From Streptomyces albogriseolus (GTDB taxonomy: Bacteria > Actinomycetota > Actinomycetes > Streptomycetales > Streptomycetaceae), in NCBI GenBank assembly GCA_014650475.1, contig BMVA01000012.1, positions 48,910 to 112,909 on the forward strand: a stretch of DNA of 64,000 nucleotides, given 5' to 3'. Made by a program: the position numbers and the translations under genes. A model generated the notes under the pieces. It saw only the letters and a program-made list of their open reading frames with translations. It searched no databases and was not told the origin of the DNA. Shown here one piece after another: positions 8,548-16,928 of the stretch (position 1 is its first letter; each line of letters opens with the position of its first letter).

Positions 8548-9468
8548 ATGCGCAGAGCGTGGACCGTGACCGTGGCGGCGCTCGCCGCCGGGCTGCTGGG
8601 GGCGTGCACCGATCCGTCGTCGGCGCCGGGCGCGCCGCCGACGTCCGCCGCGGCGCCGCGGCCGTCGGCCACCACCCATCAGCGTCCGGCCGCCTCCCCG
8701 GCCCCGTCCCCCTCCGTCGAACCGCCCACGGTGCTGTACCTCGGGGACTCCCTGGCCGTGGAGGCCCAGGAGGTGCTCGGCCGGGAGCTGCGCCGGCAGG
8801 TCCGCGCCCGGTACACCGCCGCTCCCCACTCGGGCACCACGCTGTGCGACTACCTGGAGGGCACGGGCGGGCGGTCCCTGGTCCCGCCGCGGGACAAGGC
8901 GGCCACGCTGGTGCGGGCGCTGCGCCCGGACTACGTGGTGCTCCAGTTCTGGGGCAACGCGTGGGGCTACACGCCGTGCATGGACGGGATCACCCATGAC
9001 GCCGCGCCGGAGCGCTACCTGGAGCGGTACGCGGCGGACGCGCGGCGGCTGACGGAGCAGATCGCCGAGGCGGGCGGCGACCGGCGGCCCCGGATCGTCT
9101 GGGTGCTCCAGGGTCCCGACCCGCTCGTCCCGGACCGGGTGCGCCGGGTGAACGGGATCTACGAGCGCCGGGCGGCCGCCTCGGGCGACCTGGTCGCCGA
9201 CGCGGGCCGGGCGGTGACCGCGCCGGGCGCCCGTCACGCCTGGACGCGGTACGTGCCGTGCGACGCCGTCGAGCGGGCGCACCCGGACCTCTGCACCGAT
9301 CCGGCCCGCGGCCGCACGGCCCTGCACCGCGCGGACGACCCGCTGCACTTCTGTCTCGCGCCCACGACGTCCGCACCGCGGCCGTGTCCGGTCCCGTCCC
9401 CGGGCGTCCTGCGCACGGCCGGCGAGATCGCCCGCGTGGTCACGGAGGACGCGGGCGGGCCGGGGTGA
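8548..9468 (+). CDS. SGNH/GDSL-type hydrolase lipoprotein
   Basis: This 306-residue protein begins with a lipoprotein signal peptide ending in the lipobox LLGAC (Cys about residue 18), then a Pro/Ser/Ala linker to about residue 60. The SGNH domain starts with block I YLGDSLAVE (nucleophile Ser), and LQFWGNAWGY provides the block III Asn. Cys residues in the C-terminal half (PCDAVERAHPDLC, FCLAPTTS) suggest disulphides outside the cell. A lipase, acyltransferase or polysaccharide esterase role is possible. ATG 8548 was chosen because it gives an intact signal peptide; the frame remains open further upstream. Confidence 0.78.
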   Translation: MRRAWTVTVAALAAGLLGACTDPSSAPGAPPTSAAAPRPSATTHQRPAASPAPSPSVEPPTVLYLGDSLAVEAQEVLGRELRRQVRARYTAAPHSGTTLCDYLEGTGGRSLVPPRDKAATLVRALRPDYVVLQFWGNAWGYTPCMDGITHDAAPERYLERYAADARRLTEQIAEAGGDRRPRIVWVLQGPDPLVPDRVRRVNGIYERRAAASGDLVADAGRAVTAPGARHAWTRYVPCDAVERAHPDLCTDPARGRTALHRADDPLHFCLAPTTSAPRPCPVPSPGVLRTAGEIARVVTEDAGGPG

Positions 9469-9516
9469 GCGCGGGGCGGCGCGGGGCCGGGAGCGTGCCC
9501 CGGCCCCCTGCCGTCG

Positions 9517-10002
9517 TCACGCCTCGCCCGCGTACGCCTTCTCCAGCTCCGCGACGTCCAGCTTGCCCATCGTCATCATGGCCTTCAGCGCGCGGTCGGC
9601 CTTCTCGCGGTCCGGGTCGCCGATCATCTGCGTGAGCCGCTTGGAGTTGACCTGCCAGGAGACGCCGTAGCGGTCCTTGAGCCAGCCGCACGGGCCGTGC
9701 TCGCCGCCGCCCTCGGCCAGCTTCTCCCAGTAGTGGTCGATCTCCGCCTGGTCGTCGCAGTCGAGCTGGAAGGAGATCGCCTCGTTGAACGTGAACTCCG
9801 GCCCGCCGTTCAGGGCGACGAACCTCTGGCCGTTGGCCGTGAACTCCACGGTGAGCACGGAGCCCGCCTCGCCGGGGGTGGCGTCGGTGTTGCGGACCAC
9901 CTCGCCGAGCTTGGAGTTGCCGAACACGGAGACGTAGAACTGCGCCGCCTCCTCGGCCTGGCCGTCGAACCAGAGGCAGGTGGTGAATCCGTCGGTGTCC
10001 AT
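9517..10002 (-). CDS. PhnB-like VOC family protein
   Basis: This 161-residue single-unit glyoxalase-fold protein contains the family phrases [36 protein letters not shown] and [13 protein letters not shown]. Members are often labelled 3-demethylubiquinone methyltransferase-like, although no methyltransferase motif is present. The function is unknown. ATG 10002 is preceded by GGGAGGT five bases away. It ends facing the SGNH hydrolase gene and begins upstream of the ClpP promoter region. Confidence 0.82.
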   Translation of the reverse strand: MDTDGFTTCLWFDGQAEEAAQFYVSVFGNSKLGEVVRNTDATPGEAGSVLTVEFTANGQRFVALNGGPEFTFNEAISFQLDCDDQAEIDHYWEKLAEGGGEHGPCGWLKDRYGVSWQVNSKRLTQMIGDPDREKADRALKAMMTMGKLDVAELEKAYAGEA

Positions 10003-10119
10003 GAGTACCTCCCGGGTGGGGCGTTCCCCTCGGGAACGCGGTCACCGGTGCAGACCGTCGGGGGCGGCGGAACTCATCGGTGGCCCGCACACCGGCCGTC
10101 ACGGCCTGTCCGGGGCGGC

Positions 10120-10134
10120 TCTGCCCTGGGCGAA
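10120..10134 (+). promoter_or_regulatory. PopR-box-like half of a tandem operator (imperfect)
   Basis: TCTGCC-CTG-GGCGAA matches the PopR palindrome TCTGCC-N3-GGCAGA with two differences in the right arm. It abuts the perfect copy directly, giving two boxes spaced 15 bases apart. Confidence 0.6.
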
Positions 10135-10149
10135 TCTGCCGCGGGCAGA
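10135..10149 (+). promoter_or_regulatory. PopR operator upstream of clpP3
   Basis: TCTGCC-GCG-GGCAGA is a perfect palindrome identical to the site recalled for PopR, the activator of clpP3-clpP4 in S. lividans. It lies 88 bases before the clpP3 start, a reasonable activator position, and popR itself is just downstream. Confidence 0.8.
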
Positions 10150-10237
10150 GATTCCCCCGGCGGCGGGTCCCGCGCGCCGACAGTGGACGCACACGGCCGT
10201 CCGGCCGTGCTCCGACCAGTGATCCACGGGAGCGTCC

Positions 10238-10891
10238 ATGTCACCACTCACCGCCGGCCCCCGGCCGGCCGCACCCCGCGCGGAGGACGGCGACACCCCG
10301 CCGACCCGCTTCGACGACCACCTCGCCGCCCAGTTGCTCGCCCAGCGGATCGTGCTGCTCGGCACCCAGGTCGACGAGGTGTCCGCCAACCGGGTGTGCG
10401 CGCAGCTGCTGCTCCTGTCCGCCGAGGACCCGCGCACCGACATCAGCCTGTACATCAACAGCCCCGGCGGCTCGGTGCACGCGGGGCTCGCCATCTACGA
10501 CACGATGCGGCTGATCCCCAACGACGTCGCCACCCTGGCCATGGGCTTCGCGGCCAGCATGGGGCAGTTCCTGCTCTGCGTCGGCGCGCCCGGCAAGCGC
10601 TACGCCCTGCCGAACGCGCGGATCATGATGCACCAGCCGTCGGGCGGCATCGGCGGGACCGCCGCCGACATCGAGATCCAGGCGGAGAACCTGGAGTTCA
10701 CCAAGCGGACCATCGAGCGGATCACCGCCGAGCACACCGGTCAGACCCCGGAGACCGTCTCGCGGGACGGCGACCGGGACCGCTGGTTCACGGCCGAACA
10801 GGCCCGCGCGTACGGAATGGTCGACCGGGTGCTGGACTCGCTGGACGACGTCCGTCCGGCGGCCACGCGACCCAGGATGGGGCTGCGCTGA
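10238..10891 (+). CDS. clpP3: ATP-dependent Clp protease proteolytic subunit, ClpP3-like
   Basis: This 217-residue ClpP subunit forms part of the Clp proteolytic barrel. The full catalytic triad is visible: S107 in GFAASMGQ, H132 in MMHQPSGG and D181 in RDGDRDRWF. The N-terminus is longer and Pro/Ala-rich, probably a removable propeptide. Its TGA shares one base with the ATG of clpP4 (TGATG), so the two are translationally coupled. Two PopR boxes lie upstream. In Streptomyces this operon is induced when ClpP1/ClpP2 fail. Confidence 0.92.
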   Translation: MSPLTAGPRPAAPRAEDGDTPPTRFDDHLAAQLLAQRIVLLGTQVDEVSANRVCAQLLLLSAEDPRTDISLYINSPGGSVHAGLAIYDTMRLIPNDVATLAMGFAASMGQFLLCVGAPGKRYALPNARIMMHQPSGGIGGTAADIEIQAENLEFTKRTIERITAEHTGQTPETVSRDGDRDRWFTAEQARAYGMVDRVLDSLDDVRPAATRPRMGLR

Positions 10892-11493
10892 TGGGGACGT
10901 ACACGATTCCGAACGTCGTCGAGCGCACCGCGCGCGGCGAGCGGTCCTACGACGTGTTCAGCAGGCTGCTGGCCGAGCGGATCGTCTTCCTGGGCACGGA
11001 GATCGACGACGGCGTCGCCAACGTGGTCGTGGCGCAGCTGCTGCATCTGGAGTCGGAGGCGCCGGAGAGCGAGATCGCGGTGTACCTCAACTCCCCCGGC
11101 GGCTCGTACACCTCGCTCATGGCGATCTACGACACCATGACGTTCGTCCGGGCCCCGATCTCCACGTTCTGCGTGGGGCAGGCGGCGTCCACGGCGGCCG
11201 TGCTGCTGGCCGGCGGGGACCCGGGGCGGCGGTTCGTGCTGGAACACGCGCGCGTGCTGCTCGGCCAGCCGGCCTCCGGCGGGATGCAGGGCACGGCGTC
11301 CGACCTGGCGCTGCGCGCGAAGGAGATGACGCGGATCCGCGCGCAGGTCGAGGAGGTGCTGGCCCGGCACACGCACCACGACGTGGCGACCCTGCGGGCG
11401 GACATGGACCGCGACAAGGTGTTCACCGCGCAGGAGGCCGTGGCGTACGGCCTGGCGGACGAGGTGCTGACCCGGCGTCCGGCACCGGTCTGA
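10891..11493 (+). CDS. clpP4: Clp protease proteolytic subunit, ClpP4-like, with missing catalytic His
   Basis: This 200-residue ClpP family protein is coupled to clpP3. The Ser (S100 in VGQAASTAA) and Asp (D175 in DMDRDKVF) are present. The position of the catalytic His in canonical HQP is Gly (G125 in [11 protein letters not shown]), so this subunit may be proteolytically dead or rely on ClpP3 in a mixed barrel. The rest of the fold is normal, including the [11 protein letters not shown] strand-loop. Whether all ClpP4 proteins share this change is not something I could check. Confidence 0.9.
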   Translation: MGTYTIPNVVERTARGERSYDVFSRLLAERIVFLGTEIDDGVANVVVAQLLHLESEAPESEIAVYLNSPGGSYTSLMAIYDTMTFVRAPISTFCVGQAASTAAVLLAGGDPGRRFVLEHARVLLGQPASGGMQGTASDLALRAKEMTRIRAQVEEVLARHTHHDVATLRADMDRDKVFTAQEAVAYGLADEVLTRRPAPV

Positions 11494-11523
11494 GCGGCCG
11501 CCGGGCCGTGGGGCGCTTCCCGG

Positions 11524-11928
11524 TCAGGCGGCCAGGCAGAGCCCGTCGTGCGCGGAGCCGTTCCGCACGGCGCGGGCGGGGACGGCGGACCGGCGCGACG
11601 TGACCCGGACCAGCTCCGCGTGCGTACGGGCGAGCAGATCGCCGAGGCCGAGGCCGAGCGCCCCGGCGGCGGCCGCGAGGACCTCCGAGGACGCCTCCTT
11701 GCGGCCGCGCTCCACCTCCGACAGGTAGGGCATGGAGATGCGCGCCGCGTCGGCGACGTCCTTGAGGGTCCGCTCCTGGGCCTGCCGCTCCTTGCGCAGC
11801 ACGTCGCCGACGAGGTGGCGCCACAGCGGCTCCCTGGGCGCGGCGGCGGGCGGGGCCGGCGGGCCGGAGGCGGCCGGGCCGGGTCGCAGGGGAATGACGC
11901 GGGCTTCGTTCGGCGTGTGATCGGTCAC
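11524..11928 (-). CDS. popR: PopR-like XRE-family transcriptional activator
   Basis: This 134-residue protein has a helix-turn-helix at about residues 48-105 (TLKDVADAARISMPYLSEVERGR). It ends ...DGLCLAA; in S. lividans the two terminal alanines of PopR are the signal for degradation by ClpP1/ClpP2, so the activator accumulates only when those fail. The gene faces clpP4, and a perfect PopR box precedes clpP3, which together make the identification strong. The start is GTG 11928 with a close GAGG. A 14-base inverted repeat lies just upstream. Confidence 0.88.
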   Translation of the reverse strand: MTDHTPNEARVIPLRPGPAASGPPAPPAAAPREPLWRHLVGDVLRKERQAQERTLKDVADAARISMPYLSEVERGRKEASSEVLAAAAGALGLGLGDLLARTHAELVRVTSRRSAVPARAVRNGSAHDGLCLAA

Positions 11929-11940
11929 GTCCTCAGCCTA

Positions 11941-11976
11941 GGAATCCCGCTCCCGCGGGCAAGGGAGCGGGATTCC
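11941..11976. repeat. perfect 14-base inverted repeat upstream of popR
   Basis: GGAATCCCGCTCCC (11941-11954) and GGGAGCGGGATTCC (11963-11976) pair perfectly around an eight-base loop. It lies 13 bases before the popR start and 233 bases before the sigma gene start, so it is not at a gene end. It could be an operator or a hairpin in the popR leader. Confidence 0.75.
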
Positions 11977-12134
11977 GCCCTGAGTGAAGCCGGAAAAGCG
12001 GACGGATTCCCTCCGCCCTGATGGTGCTGTGCCGCACCGGCGGCCGTACCATCGGACGAGCAGGTGTGACGGCCGGTGCGCACCGCGTCCCCCCGAGCGG
12101 TCCGGCGCCTTCCGGCCACGGAGAAAATCGACGG

Positions 12135-12159
12135 GCATACGTCCGCGGAACCGGGGTAG
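12135..12159 (+). promoter_or_regulatory. possible SigB-class promoter of the sigma gene
   Basis: GCAT (12135-12138), 15 bases, then GGGTAG (12154-12159), one base from the SigB-group -10 GGGTAC/T. This would suit autoregulation of the sigma gene that starts 50 bases on. It is only a near match. Confidence 0.3.
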
Positions 12160-12208
12160 TCGAGTGACCCAGTCGCGTGGCAGCCATGACGTTCGTGGGG
12201 AGAGGGCA

Positions 12209-13096
12209 ATGAGGACCGCCGTGATCCGGTCGCAGGAGCGGACCGTCGACGGGCATACCAGGGCCGGCGCCGTCGGCGAGGACCTTCGCGGTCCCGGCGA
12301 CCCGCGCGCCGTCGCGCCCCACGACGCCCGCGAGCTCTCCCGGCAGTTCTTCCGTCGCCTCGCGGAGCTGGAGGAAGGCACCCGCGAGTACCAGTACGCG
12401 CGCAACACGCTGATCGAGATGAACATGTCCCTCGTGCGCTTCGCGGCCGGGCGGTTCCGCGGCCGGGGCGACGACATGGAGGACGTGGTCCAGACCGGCA
12501 TGATCGGCCTGATCAAGGCCATCGACCGGTTCGAGCTGTCCCGCGAGGTCGAGTTCACCTCCTTCGCGCTGCCCTACATCGTCGGCGAGATCAAGCGCTT
12601 CTTCCGCGACACCACCTGGGCCGTGCACGTGCCGCGGCGGCTCCAGGAGCTGCGTGTGGAGCTGGCCAAGGCCCGCGAGGAGCTGTCGAGCCGGCTGGAC
12701 CGCGAGCCCACCGTCCCCGAGCTGGCGACCCTGATGAACATCAGCGAGCAGCAGGTCGTCGAGGGACAGATCGCCGCGAACGGCTACAACTCCTCCTCCC
12801 TGGACGCCGCGCTCACCGGGGACGGCCCGGAGCACGGCGAGGCCGTCCTGGCCGACTTCATCGGCGTCGAGGAGGAGCGGCTGGCCCTGGTGGAGGACTT
12901 CCACGCGCTCGCCCCGCTGATGGCGGAGCTGAGCGACCGGGACCGCGAGATCCTCCACATGCGATTCGTCGAGGAGGCCACGCAGGCGGAGATCGGCGAG
13001 CGGCTGGGCTGCTCGCAGATGCACGTGTCCCGGCTGATCAAGCGGATCATCACCCGGCTGCGGACCGGCATGCTCGGCGAGCTGGGCTGCGCCTGA
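12209..13096 (+). CDS. sigL: SigB/SigF/SigG-group RNA polymerase sigma factor (SigL-like)
   Basis: This 295-residue sigma factor has regions 2, 3 and 4. Region 2 includes RFRGRGDDMEDVVQTGMIGLIKAIDRF, split here as a core-binding and -10 helix; region 3 starts near VPRRLQELRVEL; region 4.2 ends with CSQMHVSRLIKRI. This group controls osmotic, oxidative and developmental stress genes in Streptomyces and is held in check by RsbW-type kinases. ATG 12209 has GGGGAGAGGG upstream. The SigL name rests on recalled position beside popR and is less certain than the group. Confidence 0.88.
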   Translation: MRTAVIRSQERTVDGHTRAGAVGEDLRGPGDPRAVAPHDARELSRQFFRRLAELEEGTREYQYARNTLIEMNMSLVRFAAGRFRGRGDDMEDVVQTGMIGLIKAIDRFELSREVEFTSFALPYIVGEIKRFFRDTTWAVHVPRRLQELRVELAKAREELSSRLDREPTVPELATLMNISEQQVVEGQIAANGYNSSSLDAALTGDGPEHGEAVLADFIGVEEERLALVEDFHALAPLMAELSDRDREILHMRFVEEATQAEIGERLGCSQMHVSRLIKRIITRLRTGMLGELGCA

Positions 13097-13121
13097 CGAC
13101 CGCCCCGACGGCACACCGAAG

Positions 13122-13156
13122 GCGCCCCTGACGGTCCCGGTCCGGTCCAGGGGCGC
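13122..13156. terminator. bidirectional terminator between sigL-like and anti-sigma genes
   Basis: GCGCCCCTG (13122-13130) pairs with CAGGGGCGC (13148-13156) across a 17-base loop. It lies between two converging genes. There is no T tract, which is normal in Streptomyces. Confidence 0.6.
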
Positions 13157-13183
13157 TGCTGTGGGAAACGGGCGCGCCGCCGG

Positions 13184-13639
13184 TCAGCCGCCGGTGAGGT
13201 CGATCACCGCGCGGACGCGTTTGCCGACCGGTACGCGCTCCACGCCGACGTCCCGCGCCAGCGCGCGCACGATCTCCAGTCCATGGCGTCCGATCCGCTG
13301 CGGGTCGCGCGGGAACACGCGGGGCAGGGTGCCGTTGCTGTCGTAGACGGCCACCGTGAGGGTGGTGTCCGTGCCCTCCAGCTCCAGGATGTACGGCCCG
13401 TCGCTGTGCCGGTCGGCGTTGGTGACCAGCTCGCTCACCACCAGGAGCACGGCTCCTTCCGCCTTGGCGCCGATCGTGGCGCACCACTCGGTCCTCAGCT
13501 GCTCGAGGAACTGTGCCGCGACATGCCGCGCCTCGGCGATGCACCCCGGCTCGCCGGTGAAGTGTGCCGCCCGCCGCAGCGGTTCCACGGGCACGTCGAA
13601 ACCAGTCGGTATCACTACCCCGTCCAAGCGATAGGTCAT
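13184..13639 (-). CDS. HATPase_c-type anti-sigma regulatory protein
   Basis: This 151-residue single-domain GHKL ATPase is of the RsbW/SpoIIAB type. The N box is SELVTNADRHSDG and the G box is IGRHGLEIVRALA. Proteins of this size bind ATP, phosphorylate an STAS antagonist and sequester SigB-group sigma factors. It converges with the sigma gene and may be its partner, although Streptomyces has very many such orphans. ATG 13639 was chosen; the frame runs on upstream without family similarity. A consensus SigB-class promoter lies about 50 bases upstream. Confidence 0.82.
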   Translation of the reverse strand: MTYRLDGVVIPTGFDVPVEPLRRAAHFTGEPGCIAEARHVAAQFLEQLRTEWCATIGAKAEGAVLLVVSELVTNADRHSDGPYILELEGTDTTLTVAVYDSNGTLPRVFPRDPQRIGRHGLEIVRALARDVGVERVPVGKRVRAVIDLTGG

Positions 13640-13689
13640 GCGTTTCCCTCTGCGACGCCGGGCCGGCCGGACGATCCGCACCGGTCCTG

Positions 13690-13714
13690 GTACCCCGAGT
13701 CGGCCGGGGCAGTC
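13690..13714 (-). promoter_or_regulatory. SigB-class promoter of the anti-sigma gene
   Basis: Read on the minus strand: GACT, 15 bases, then GGGTAC, an exact fit to GNNT-N14-16-GGGTAC. The -10 ends about 50 bases before ATG 13639. Its position in front of an RsbW-like gene beside a SigB-group gene makes it the best-supported of the SigB-type matches here. Confidence 0.5.
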
Positions 13715-13809
13715 CTCCTGATCCGCGTCCGGATTTCCCGGGGCCGCGGACCCGCGCGGACGGACCCTGCCGACGGGCGGGCGGGGAGGACGCTGCTTAG
13801 CGTGCACAC

Positions 13810-15069
13810 GTGAGCGCACACTCCCCTTCTCCTCCGCGGTCCCCCCTTCACGGCTGGATTCCGGCGCTGGTCGCGGTGGCCGGGTCACTGGCCGCGATGG
13901 CAGCGGTGGCGGCGCTGGGGGTCTGGGCGGCCGGGGCCGCGGACCTCCCGGAGGGCGCCTTCGGGCCGGTGCTCGCCGCCGTGCTGGTGCTCGCCGTCGG
14001 CGGCACGGTACGGCTCTCCGGGGACGCCGGCGGCCTGGCCGGGACCGAGGGCGGCCTGACGGCGATCCCGCTGACCGTCACCCTCACCGGGGCGCTGCTG
14101 CTCGGCTGGTTCTTCCTGCGTCCGCTGCGCCGCCGCACGGTGGTGGGCGCGCCCGGGCTGGCGGGGTGGGCGGCGCGGATCGCCGTGCTGTGGCTGCTCG
14201 CCGTCCTGGGTCTGGCTCTGGCGGCGCGGCGCACGTTCGAGGTGTCGCTCGGGGACGACCTGCTCGGCGACCTGGGCGAGCTGTTCGGGGTGACGCCCGT
14301 GGTCGGCTTCGCCGCGGACGTGCTGCCGACCGTGCTGATCGGCCTGGTGTGGCTGGCGGGCGTGCTGGTGGTGGCGGTCCTGGTGTCGCGCGGCGCGCCG
14401 CTGCCGCACGAGCTGATGCGGTTCCAGGCGGGGGCGCGGCCCGCGGCGCGCGCGACGCTGGGGCTGCTGCTCGCCGCCGTGGCCGTGGCGCTCGTCGTCG
14501 CCCTGGTGGTGGCCGCCACCGAGGGACACACGGCCGAGACGTTCGCCGTGATCCTTCTGGGGCTGCCCAACGTGGCCTGGCTCGGGCTGACCGTCGGGCT
14601 GGGGGCGACCTGGGAGGGCAGGGTGGAGGGGCCGTTCGGACTGCCCATGCCGCAGGTGCTGGACGAGGTGCTGCGCACCCCGGACGTCTCCGAGCTGAAC
14701 CTGGGCTCGCTCGTCGACCACGACGGCGGCCGCTGGTGGTGGCTGCTGGTGGGCGCCGCGGTGCTGGTGGCGGCCGCGGCCTGTTTCATGGCGGCCGCCT
14801 CCCCCGCGCGGGTGCCGCCCTGGCAGCAGGCCCTGCGGCTGGCGGTGGCGCTGGCGCTGGCGGTGCTGACGATCGGGCCGACGGCCCGCGTCTCCGCGCG
14901 GATCGGCCTGTCGGTGCTCGGCATCGGCGACCTGGGCGAGGGGCTGACCGGGCAGGTGCTGCTGGAGCCGCAGCTGTGGGGCGCGCTGGGGCTGGCCCTG
15001 CTGTGGGGCCTGGTGGCGGGCTTCGCGGGCGCCTGGGCCGTACGGGGTGTGCGGCGGCGCAGGCGCTGA
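13810..15069 (+). CDS. streptophobe family integral membrane protein
   Basis: This 419-residue protein is very hydrophobic with about ten membrane segments, and belongs to the Streptomyces 'streptophobe' family of unknown function. Typical stretches are GLPNVAWLGLTVGLG and GPFGLPMPQVLDEVL between segments. The GTG start at 13810 has no ribosome site nearby. A -10-like TAGCGT (13798-13803) would place transcription start on the GTG itself, so the mRNA may be leaderless. No transporter motif is visible. Confidence 0.8.
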   Translation: MSAHSPSPPRSPLHGWIPALVAVAGSLAAMAAVAALGVWAAGAADLPEGAFGPVLAAVLVLAVGGTVRLSGDAGGLAGTEGGLTAIPLTVTLTGALLLGWFFLRPLRRRTVVGAPGLAGWAARIAVLWLLAVLGLALAARRTFEVSLGDDLLGDLGELFGVTPVVGFAADVLPTVLIGLVWLAGVLVVAVLVSRGAPLPHELMRFQAGARPAARATLGLLLAAVAVALVVALVVAATEGHTAETFAVILLGLPNVAWLGLTVGLGATWEGRVEGPFGLPMPQVLDEVLRTPDVSELNLGSLVDHDGGRWWWLLVGAAVLVAAAACFMAAASPARVPPWQQALRLAVALALAVLTIGPTARVSARIGLSVLGIGDLGEGLTGQVLLEPQLWGALGLALLWGLVAGFAGAWAVRGVRRRRR

Positions 15070-15083
15070 GGAGCGGTTCTGTC

Positions 15084-15494
15084 TCAGGCGACCGGGACGC
15101 CGAGGACACGGGCGGCCCGCTGCATCCGCAGGGCGTCGACGGACTCGGCGAGGAGTTCGTACTCCGTGGTGTCGTCGCCGGTGGCGACCCGCACCATCCG
15201 TCCGGCGGCGAGCGCCTCGGCCACTTCCTCCTGCCGGTCGACGTCACCGCACCAGGTGCGCAGCACGGTGGGCACGTCGGTCACGTCGTCGGCCACGGGG
15301 ACGAGCGCGCCCGGGGGTAAGTGCTCGGCGTCGGGCTGCGGGTCGAGCCGCTCGGCGATCCACAGGGCGCGGTCGCGCAGCCACCACAGGGCGAGCGCGA
15401 GGGTCGGCGCCCGGTAGGTGCCCAGCGGCACCCCGATGCGCCGGCCGTCGCAGACCCCGTACGCCGTGACGTGGCAAAGGAATTCGTCGTGCAC
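15084..15494 (-). CDS. hypothetical protein with a TTA (bldA-dependent) codon
   Basis: This 136-residue protein has no family I recognise. It begins MHDEFLCHVTAYGVCDGRRIG and has mixed alpha/beta character with no membrane segment. Leu 59 is encoded by TTA (15320-15318), the rarest Streptomyces codon, read only by the bldA tRNA, so translation should be developmental or late. GTG 15494 has GGGGAGGGAAC before it. It ends facing the streptophobe gene. A promoter and palindrome lie in the 300-base gap upstream. Confidence 0.65.
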   Translation of the reverse strand: MHDEFLCHVTAYGVCDGRRIGVPLGTYRAPTLALALWWLRDRALWIAERLDPQPDAEHLPPGALVPVADDVTDVPTVLRTWCGDVDRQEEVAEALAAGRMVRVATGDDTTEYELLAESVDALRMQRAARVLGVPVA

Positions 15495-15608
15495 GTTCCC
15501 TCCCCCGCTGCGTGCTCGCCCGCCGGTTCCGGGCCGGCTGCCCGCTCCGTGGCTCGCGTGCTGTGCGTGAGGGCGCCGTCGCTCGGGGTGAAGCGCTCTC
15601 GTTGTCGA

Positions 15609-15645
15609 GTATGTTCACCGCTGAAACACTGTCACCATGTGTTTC
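15609..15645 (-). promoter_or_regulatory. candidate promoter and operator for the 15084 gene
   Basis: On the minus strand GTGACA, a 15-base gap and CATACT-like bases resemble a vegetative promoter (plus-strand 15609-15635). An inverted repeat GAAACAC (15623-15629) / GTGTTTC (15639-15645) overlaps the -35 side. The rest of the gene-free stretch 15495-15798 holds only the terminator below. Confidence 0.35.
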
Positions 15646-15750
15646 CGGCCAGTCTCCTGGCATATGCGCCCCGCTTCCTGGCCGAAACGGCACGGGTCCG
15701 CGCATCATCCGAGGTGACCGCCGTGCGGCCGGCCCCACGGGGAGGAACGC

Positions 15751-15787
15751 ACCGGCCGCCGCCCCCGTGCGGGGGACGACGGCCGGT
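15751..15787 (-). terminator. terminator of the aldo/keto reductase gene
   Basis: A nested hairpin: ACCGGCCG (15751-15758) pairs with CGGCCGGT (15780-15787), and inside it CCCCC (15762-15766) pairs with GGGGG (15771-15775). It starts 12 bases past the minus-strand stop at 15799. Confidence 0.65.
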
Positions 15788-15798
15788 GACGGACGGGG

Positions 15799-16791
<993 letters not shown>

Positions 16792-16928
16792 CGCGACTCC
16801 AGGGGGTTGGCACACGTCGAGACGTTCGTCGTGGCGGTTCGTCGGACCGCCCGTCCACTCTGTCGTGACCTGCGGGGAGTGGTCCAACAGGAGAATCCGA
16901 TGGAATTCAGCGGCTACGCTTCTCAATC

